Source: JBQTKD01 sp052389435
GTDB lineage: Bacteria; Actinomycetota; Actinomycetes; Sporichthyales; Sporichthyaceae
DNA: 18,303 nt
Direction of reading: 5' to 3'
Assembly (NCBI GenBank): GCA_052389435.1
Contig: JBQTIB010000139.1
Span: 1-18,303, forward strand
Below the pieces are notes generated by a model that had not been told where the DNA came from, ran no database searches, and worked only from the letters and a program-made list of their open reading frames with translations. Below are positions 14,040 through 18,303 of this stretch, one piece after another. Numbering within the stretch: the stretch's first letter is position 1; every line of letters begins with the position of its first letter. Both the position numbers and the translations under genes were made by a program.

Positions 14040-14165
14040 TTAGACAACCGGCCCGGTGACGGTGCCGACCAGCGCGTTCACGATGGCGAGAACGCCAGTG
14101 AGGGCGACGGTGCCGAGGAAACCGACGGTGTCCAGCAGGCTGCCGAGGAAACCGAAAAGCGCCAT
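14040..14165 (-). CDS. Small hydrophobic peptide B
   Basis: A 41-residue peptide beginning MALFGFLGSLLDTVGFLG and ending ALVGTVTGPVV. It has a single charged residue (D12) and is otherwise Leu/Val/Gly/Ala/Phe with some Thr. No signal peptide or cleavage site is visible; it could form a membrane-lying or membrane-spanning helix. GGGAG lies 6 bases before the ATG, the same geometry as gene A. It is transcribed alone, with its own control block and terminator, and is divergent from the methyltransferase gene. Relationship to A is clear in the flanking DNA and layout, weaker in the residues. Function is unknown. Confidence 0.75.
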   Translation of the reverse strand: MALFGFLGSLLDTVGFLGTVALTGVLAIVNALVGTVTGPVV

Positions 14166-14241
14166 TGTATGCTCCCGAAACTTGGTGATCCTATGGTGCG
14201 CGCCCGACCCACCCTCCCAATAACCCTGACCGGTGGGCGTT

Positions 14242-14262
14242 TGCGCTTTACCTGACACCTAA
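14242..14262 (-). promoter_or_regulatory. 21-bp block upstream of peptide B, identical to that of A
   Basis: Identical to 13825-13845 over all 21 bases. TATTAG overlaps its upstream edge and is a possible -10 box for gene B; gene A has TGTTAG at that place. Confidence 0.65.
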
Positions 14263-14265
14263 TAC

Positions 14266-14279
14266 TTGCGCGGTCGCAA
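14266..14279. promoter_or_regulatory. Inverted repeat TTGCG-N4-CGCAA, gene B
   Basis: TTGCG-CGGT-CGCAA, with the same arms and the same position relative to the 21-bp block as at gene A. The centre differs (CGGT versus TAAC), so the arms look conserved by selection. Confidence 0.6.
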
Positions 14280-14290
14280 ACTGAGCTACT

Positions 14291-14307
14291 AGTGCCATCT
14301 GTCATCA
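14291..14307 (-). promoter_or_regulatory. 17-bp shared element upstream of peptide B
   Basis: Plus-strand AGTGCCATCTGTCATCA, 15 of 17 bases identical to the gene A copy, 28 bases from the 21-bp block. It lies between gene B and the divergent methyltransferase gene. Confidence 0.65.
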
Positions 14308-14407
14308 GTTTCAATTGCGCCCCCGCGATACAGAATGTATCCGTCAAATCACGGAGCGTAGCCTGTGCTGGAAAACGGACTGCTCTTGAAATAGGAGACG
14401 CTGCGGT

Positions 14408-14439
14408 TATTGCCTACGGAGCAATAGCGTGCGGCCATG
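14408..14439 (+). promoter_or_regulatory. Leaderless-type promoter and inverted repeat before the methyltransferase gene
   Basis: TAGCGT (14425-14430) is followed by six bases (GCGGCC) and the ATG at 14437, the same spacing as at the flavin-reductase-like gene. The inverted repeat TATTGC-N7-GCAATA (14408-14426) touches the box and could be an operator. No ribosome site lies before the ATG. Confidence 0.5.
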
Positions 14440-15120
14440 AGCCAACCCACCGTGCGGCAGCACGCAATAGCCGACCTATTCAAAACGAGCCTCGGGCGCG
14501 CGGCGGTCCTTTTCCTGACCGCCTGGACGCTCGATTTCCCGCACGCGTGGGCCTTCCTCGCCGTGTCCTTCGCCGCGGATGCGGCCACTCGCCTCTATCT
14601 CCTGCGGCGCGACCCGGATCTCCTGGCCCGCCGCCGCCTCGACGAGTCGGGCGCGGAGGTCCGCGGCTACCAGCGCTTCGCGCAGGTGGGCGTGAACGTG
14701 GTGTTCCTGGCGATGCTGGCGACCTGCGCGCTGGACAGGCGCAACGAGTGGTCCGCCGTTCCGACCGCGGTCTCCGTCGTCGGCCTCGCCCTGGTGGCGG
14801 CCGGCCTGTTCGTGGTATTCCTCGCCCTGCGGGCGAACACCTTCGCTTCGGTGCGGGTCGTGCTGCACGAGGACCAGCGCGTCGTGTCCACCGGGCCGTA
14901 CGGACACGTGCGCCACCCGCTGTACAGCGGACTGATCCTGTGGATTCTCGGCACTCCCCTGGCGCTGGGCTCCTGGTGGGGCCTGGCCTTCGTCGCGGCC
15001 GTCGCGGCGATCATCGCGGGCCGCATGGTCGACGAGGAGAAGTTCCTCGCCAAGAGCCTTGCGGGCTACCGCGAGTACACCGAGCAGGTGCGCCACCGAG
15101 TGGTCCCCCTGGTCTGGTAG
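14437..15120 (+). CDS. Isoprenylcysteine carboxyl methyltransferase (ICMT)-like membrane protein
   Basis: A 227-residue integral membrane protein with about five hydrophobic segments. The C-terminal half has the ICMT/PEMT-type SAM-binding pattern: GPYGHVRHPLYSGLILW (GPY-x-RHPxY), then an E in MVDEEKFLAKSL and the closing GYREYTEQVRHRVVPLVW. In eukaryotes ICMT methylates prenylated C-terminal cysteines; bacterial members of this family have mostly unknown substrates, possibly lipids or quinone-like molecules. It stands alone, divergent from peptide gene B across a shared control region. None of the three peptides contains a cysteine, so methylation of a prenyl-Cys on them is excluded. Confidence 0.88.
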   Translation: MSQPTVRQHAIADLFKTSLGRAAVLFLTAWTLDFPHAWAFLAVSFAADAATRLYLLRRDPDLLARRRLDESGAEVRGYQRFAQVGVNVVFLAMLATCALDRRNEWSAVPTAVSVVGLALVAAGLFVVFLALRANTFASVRVVLHEDQRVVSTGPYGHVRHPLYSGLILWILGTPLALGSWWGLAFVAAVAAIIAGRMVDEEKFLAKSLAGYREYTEQVRHRVVPLVW

Positions 15121-15140
15121 CCCAGCGGCCCGACAACGCC

Positions 15141-15178
15141 AAGGCCCCCGCGTCCACCGAGGACGCGGGGGCCTTTTC
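15141..15178. terminator. Strong terminator between convergent genes
   Basis: A perfect 15-bp stem (AAGGCCCCCGCGTCC / GGACGCGGGGGCCTT) with a 5-base loop is followed by TTCC on the plus strand, and symmetric A/T ends allow use in both directions. It separates the methyltransferase gene from the ABC-2 permease gene. Confidence 0.92.
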
Positions 15179-15236
15179 CTGTGCCCACCGGCGGAACCGC
15201 ACTCGCGTGGGTGCGTGCCGACCGAACTGCAGCGCG

Positions 15237-16409
15237 CTACGCGTCGTCGCGGAGCAGTCGGTAGCAGGCTCCCGCGAACGCTGCGCCGACCCAGGCGAGA
15301 ACGACGACGAAGGCAGCGGTGGAGTCGGTGATCTGACGGGCCTGGGGAACGGCCCAGAAGGCTTGGCCGGCGGCTCCGAACAGGTACGGACCGATGGTGT
15401 TGGACCAGGCGCTCGGCAGGAACGCGAAGAGGATCGGCATGAGGAAGAGCAGTCCCACCAGGGCCGAGATCGCCCCTGCGGTGTGGCGCAGCAGGGCGCC
15501 GAGCGCGACGCCCATCGCGGCGACGAGCATCAGGTAGACCGGCGCGGAGAACAGCACGTGCAGCACGTACGGCTCGCCCAGTCCCACGGACAGGCCCTTG
15601 CCGGACAGCAGCGCCTGGGCAATCCAGAAGGCCGCGAACATCGACGCCAGCGCGACGACGCCGACGAGCGCGCAGACCACGGCGAGCTTGCCCCACAGGA
15701 CCGGGACGCGTCGCGGCACAGCGGCCATGGTCGCGCGGATCATGCCGGTGGAGTACTCCGAGCTCGCGGCGAGGACGCCGAGGATGCCGACGGCCAACTG
15801 GGCCAGGGCAACGCCGGACAGCGGGTCGGTACCCGGTCGGAAGGCCTGCTGCTCCAGGGGACTCAGTTCGTCCCACTGCGCGGAGAAGACCGCCGCGAGA
15901 AGGGCGGCGAGGCCGACGAGAAGCAGGACCGCGACGCCGAGGACGATCGCGGTCGAGCGGACCGAGTACAGCTTGGTCCACTCCGCGCGGATCACTCGAC
16001 TCTGCGTCACCGCCATTCCGGGCAGGCCGCCGACGGCACGGTCGCTCGCGTGCCTGCGTTCGGCCGAGGCCGAGCGCCACGCGGTCATCCCGCCCGCGGC
16101 GCGGACCCCGGTCCCGCGGGCGCCGCGGACGATACGTCCGGGCATCGCGTAGAGCTCGGGTCGCTCGCGCAGGAGCAAGCCCGCCGCGGCGAGGCCGACG
16201 ACGGCGCCGAAGACCAGGCACGCCATGCCGTAGGCCCGCCACACCTCGCCCGGCTGCGAGGCCGAGGTCAGCACTCCGGCGACGACGAGCAGCGCGACGC
16301 TGTAGCCGGCGAGCACCCAGCCGCGGCGCCGGGACAGCCGCAGCCGCTCGGCGTCGCTGCGATGGACGGTCGGGCGACTCACGACGTCGATCGAGGCCGA
16401 ACTGGACAC
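15237..16409 (-). CDS. ABC-2 type transporter permease with N-terminal extension
   Basis: A 390-residue permease. The part from about residue 132 on (MAVTQSRVIRAEWTKLYSVR) is a normal ABC-2 permease of roughly 260 residues: the RAEWTKLYSVRST start, six hydrophobic segments, and ASSEYSTGMIRATMAAVPRR between the second and third. The first 130 residues are extra, with two more hydrophobic segments (about 30-50 and 60-80) and a Gly/Arg/Ala-rich linker. GTG 16409 has GGGGGGAT four bases ahead, so the long form is likely the translated one. It pairs with the ATPase gene 73 bases upstream on the same strand; the substrate is unknown. Confidence 0.88.
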   Translation of the reverse strand: MSSSASIDVVSRPTVHRSDAERLRLSRRRGWVLAGYSVALLVVAGVLTSASQPGEVWRAYGMACLVFGAVVGLAAAGLLLRERPELYAMPGRIVRGARGTGVRAAGGMTAWRSASAERRHASDRAVGGLPGMAVTQSRVIRAEWTKLYSVRSTAIVLGVAVLLLVGLAALLAAVFSAQWDELSPLEQQAFRPGTDPLSGVALAQLAVGILGVLAASSEYSTGMIRATMAAVPRRVPVLWGKLAVVCALVGVVALASMFAAFWIAQALLSGKGLSVGLGEPYVLHVLFSAPVYLMLVAAMGVALGALLRHTAGAISALVGLLFLMPILFAFLPSAWSNTIGPYLFGAAGQAFWAVPQARQITDSTAAFVVVLAWVGAAFAGACYRLLRDDA

Positions 16410-16482
16410 GACGATCCCCCCACGGTTCTTCCCACGATTCCTTCTACCGCACCCGCCCCGGTTGGCAGCGTGCGCAACGCCT

Positions 16483-17439
16483 TCACCGCGTCGGGCCGGA
16501 CGCCTGGCCGGCCGGTCGCTGAGCCGGGACCGGGCCGGCGTGGTACTCCACCGCCCCTGCGGTCAGGGCCATGAACGCGTCTTCGAGCGAGGCCTGCTGC
16601 GCGCCGAGTTCGTGCAGCGCGATGCGATGGGTGTGGGCGAGGTCTCCGATGGCCTGCGACGTCATGCCGCGGATGGTGAGCACGTGTGGGTCGAGGCCGT
16701 CGGTCTCGACCTGCACGGGCGCCTCGGACAGCAGCGCGGCCAGTTCCCTCGCCTGCGGGGAGCGCACTCGTACGGTGTCCGCGGACGCGGCGGCGATGAA
16801 CTCCTCCACGGTCGTGTCGGCAATCAGCCGGCCCCGGCCGATCACGATCAGCCGGGTGGCCGTCAACGCCATCTCGCTCATGAGGTGGGAGGAGATGAAG
16901 ACGGTGCGTCCCTGGTCGGCGAGGTGGCGCAGGAGCTCGCGGACCCACCGGATGCCCTCGGGGTCCAGCCCGTTGACGGGTTCGTCGAGCACCACGGTGG
17001 CCGGGTCTCCGAGCAGGGCGGAGGCGATGCCCAAGCGCTGGCCCATGCCGAGGGAGAAGCCGCCGGCACGTTTGCGGGCGACCTCGCGCAGGCCGACGAG
17101 GTCCACGACTTCGTCCACGCGCCGCTTCCCGATGCCGTTGGTCTGCGCCACGGCGAGCAGGTGGTGGAAGGCCGAGCGGCCCTGGTGGACGGCCTTGGCC
17201 TCGAGCAGGATGCCGAGCTCGGCCAACGGCGCACGGGTGCGCCGGTAGTGGCGGCCGTTGACCCGGACCCAGCCGCTGGTGGGGGCGTCCAGACCCGCGA
17301 TCATGCGCATGGTCGTCGACTTGCCCGCCCCGTTGGGCCCCAGGAAACCGGTGACGGTTCCCGGAGGCACGGTGAAGCTCAGGTTCGCTACGGCAACCCG
17401 CTCTCCGTACCGCTTGGTGACGCCACAGACCTCAATCAC
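16483..17439 (-). CDS. ABC-2 type transporter ATPase
   Basis: A 318-residue ATPase of the DrrA/CcmA-like class that energises the neighbouring ABC-2 permease. Walker A is GPNGAGKST (34-42), the signature SLGMGQR (129-135), Walker B TVVLDEP (148-154) and the H-loop SSH at 183-185. The segment LEAKAVHQGRSAFHHLL is common in actinobacterial exporters and bacitracin-resistance-like ATPases. Residues about 220-300 form the usual C-terminal domain, followed by a short Pro-rich tail. GTG 17439 has GGAGGAGGGG ahead. Known relatives export drugs, lipids or peptides, or give self-immunity to peptides. Confidence 0.94.
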   Translation of the reverse strand: MIEVCGVTKRYGERVAVANLSFTVPPGTVTGFLGPNGAGKSTTMRMIAGLDAPTSGWVRVNGRHYRRTRAPLAELGILLEAKAVHQGRSAFHHLLAVAQTNGIGKRRVDEVVDLVGLREVARKRAGGFSLGMGQRLGIASALLGDPATVVLDEPVNGLDPEGIRWVRELLRHLADQGRTVFISSHLMSEMALTATRLIVIGRGRLIADTTVEEFIAAASADTVRVRSPQARELAALLSEAPVQVETDGLDPHVLTIRGMTSQAIGDLAHTHRIALHELGAQQASLEDAFMALTAGAVEYHAGPVPAQRPAGQASGPTR

Positions 17440-17867
17440 AGGCCCCTCCTCCCTAGCTTGGACGCTACGACGTCGCGAGTCGCGGCCGCTACGCGTCCAT
17501 GATCAAGAATCTCCACCATCGGGCACTTTGCCGTGGTCTGACCGTCCGAAACGGGTTCTTTGCTGCATTATTTCCAAGATCGACTACGCGATTCGATTCG
17601 ACGTGATATCCGTACACGCCGGAGAGGTTTGCCCGCTCCGGCCCATCGCAATTCGGTGTGCCCACACCGCACTCTCGTGAGCGAAAGCCCAAGAGAAATG
17701 CAATGAATTCACCAAGATCATCAACGAATTCTCGGTGCCGTTCGCAGCGGTGCGATACGGCGCCGATACGGCGCCGAACGTCCCGTCTCGCTCCCGCCCA
17801 CGCCCTGTGGCGCCGCAGGCGGTGGCGCGCCCACAGGTCGCCCCTGTGGCCACAAGCCCTACAGAGG
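17440..17867. other. Intergenic stretch with an AT-richer patch
   Basis: About 430 bases without a supported gene, between the ABC-2 ATPase gene and the terminator of peptide C. The part near 17550-17740 is visibly richer in A/T, contains two GAATTC sites 21 bases apart, and probably carries the promoter of the ABC-2 genes. An 11-bp tandem repeat lies at 17754-17775. Open frames here lack ribosome sites and family features. Confidence 0.5.
17754..17775 (+). repeat. 11-bp tandem repeat, two copies
   Basis: GATACGGCGCC occurs twice head to tail. It lies in non-coding DNA and no role is apparent. Confidence 0.85.
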
Positions 17868-17903
17868 TGCAAAAAAGCGAGAGCGCCTTCCAGTGGAAGG
17901 CGC
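17868..17903 (-). terminator. Terminator of small peptide gene C
   Basis: A perfect 9-bp stem (GCGCCTTCC-AGT-GGAAGGCGC) is followed on the minus strand by TCTCGCTTTTTTGCAC. It starts about 20 bases after the stop codon. Confidence 0.92.
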
Positions 17904-17923
17904 CCTTGCTGTGGTGGTCTGGA

Positions 17924-18007
17924 TTACAGACCGATGCTCAGGATCAGGCCCTTGAGGTTGATCGCGAGGGACTCGATGCCGAGGGTAACGAGGTTGAGCA
18001 GACCCAT
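17924..18007 (-). CDS. Small hydrophobic peptide C
   Basis: A 27-residue peptide, MGLLNLVTLGIESLAINLKG then LILSIGL. It is Leu/Ile/Gly-rich with one Glu (E12) and one Lys (K19), placed seven apart, which fits an amphipathic helix. It shares the MGLL start with peptide A. AGGAG lies 5 bases before the ATG and a strong terminator follows the stop, so it is a genuine short transcription unit, although far below usual gene-calling limits. The 17-bp element of genes A and B recurs upstream (18147-18163), but the 21-bp block and the TTGCG palindrome do not. Function is unknown. Confidence 0.7.
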   Translation of the reverse strand: MGLLNLVTLGIESLAINLKGLILSIGL

Positions 18008-18146
18008 GATGACTCCTGTGGTGTGACGGTATCCAACGACTGGTTTCCGCGAGCCACCGTGGTTCCTCGTAGCGGGATCACCGCTGTTTCGGACTTTCTG
18101 GCTGGCCTCGCAGGAAGATCATTGCTCTCGCGCATATGTCGCCAAT

Positions 18147-18163
18147 AGTGCCGTTTGTCATCG
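18147..18163 (-). promoter_or_regulatory. 17-bp shared element upstream of peptide C
   Basis: Plus-strand AGTGCCGTTTGTCATCG, matching 13 of 17 bases of the gene A copy and sharing the 3' part TTTGTCATC. It lies 140 bases before the ATG, farther than in A and B (105 and 126). Confidence 0.6.
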
Positions 18164-18240
18164 AATTTTATTCGCCCATTACCTCTGCGTAATTGCATGA
18201 TCACGCGCAGTAGTAGGCGTTGTCCGGGTACACGAAAGAG

Positions 18241-18272
18241 CCCCGCCCGGTGGACAGGTCCACCCTGCGGGG
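18241..18272 (-). terminator. Terminator at the right edge
   Basis: A two-part stem (CCCCGC/GCGGGG and GTGGAC/GTCCAC with a 3-base internal loop) is followed on the minus strand by CTCTTTCG. It implies a minus-strand transcript arriving from beyond the right edge. Confidence 0.75.
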
Positions 18273-18303
18273 CCTGGTGCTGCCGCGCGCGAGGGCCCGC
18301 TAC

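Noticed and set aside
14437..15120. Methyltransferase acting on the neighbouring peptides as prenyl-cysteine substrates
   Set aside because: None of the three peptides contains cysteine, so the classical ICMT reaction on them is not possible.
14476..16242. Open frame of 588 codons on the minus strand
   Set aside because: Another-frame shadow of the ABC-2 permease that continues antisense to the methyltransferase; low-complexity Arg-rich, no family features.
14292..16574. Open frame of 760 codons on the plus strand
   Set aside because: It runs through the methyltransferase gene in another frame and antisense to the ABC-2 permease, is Arg/Gly/Asp-rich without any domain, and crosses a strong terminator. 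It is a high-GC shadow.
17568..17720. 45-codon minus-strand frame starting MILVNSLHFSWAFAH
   Set aside because: Hydrophobic start near the peptide genes made it worth a look, but there is no ribosome site, no terminator, no shared 17-bp element, and the frame turns into ordinary non-coding composition.
17754..17775. Tandem repeat as the start of a CRISPR or iteron array
   Set aside because: Only two adjacent copies without spacers and no further copies nearby.
18200..18263. Short minus-strand frame ending YPDNAYYCA before the window edge
   Set aside because: It lies across the terminator hairpin, has an in-frame stop close upstream and no ribosome site, so it is not a precursor peptide.

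Overview
The window is high-GC DNA with many GTG starts, ATGA/GTGA gene overlaps, genes that look leaderless (a TANNNT box six bases before the start codon) and tRNA genes without encoded CCA. This points to an actinobacterium. Genus and order cannot be set from the sequence.

Left, accessory part (1 to about 3650): the end of an IS5-type insertion sequence cut by the window edge, three small orphan genes (a two-helix membrane protein with a zinc ribbon, a DUF1508/YegP-like protein and an exported protein), then a tRNA-Met 3' half with its terminator. That tRNA fragment abuts an overlapping integrase-excisionase pair, so it reads as the attachment site of an integrative element. A complete tRNA-Leu(GAG) follows 160 bp beyond the integrase. 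The element is either a remnant or its body extends to the right.

Middle part (3771-8228): a GAF protein with a histidine-kinase-like stub lacking the phospho-acceptor histidine; a minus-strand cluster of an MscS-type channel, a Pro-rich membrane-anchored protein and an MmcQ/YjbR protein; another Pro-rich anchored protein; and a divergent flavin-reductase-like protein.

Efflux operon (8431-13519): a tightly coupled plus-strand operon encodes a HlyD/MacA-type adaptor, a MacB-type ATPase, a MacB/FtsX permease, an anchored DUF5666-like protein and a NarL-type response regulator. A 14-bp inverted repeat, GTACG-N4-CGTAC, lies in its promoter and again at its very end. This is the best candidate for the regulator's own binding site.

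Peptide region (13570-18303): three very small minus-strand genes encode uncharged or nearly uncharged, Gly/Leu/Val-rich peptides of 39, 41 and 27 residues without a signal peptide. Each has a strong ribosome binding site and its own terminator, and a shared 17-bp element lies upstream of each. The first two also share a 21-bp identical block, a TTGCG-N4-CGCAA inverted repeat at fixed spacing, and a 3' UTR layout. Between peptides two and three lie an ICMT-like membrane methyltransferase and a two-gene ABC-2 exporter. The set is the most likely undescribed system here: a small hydrophobic peptide family with common control, flanked by two ABC transporters. Possible roles (leaderless bacteriocin or PSM-like peptide, envelope peptide, type I toxin) are inference only.
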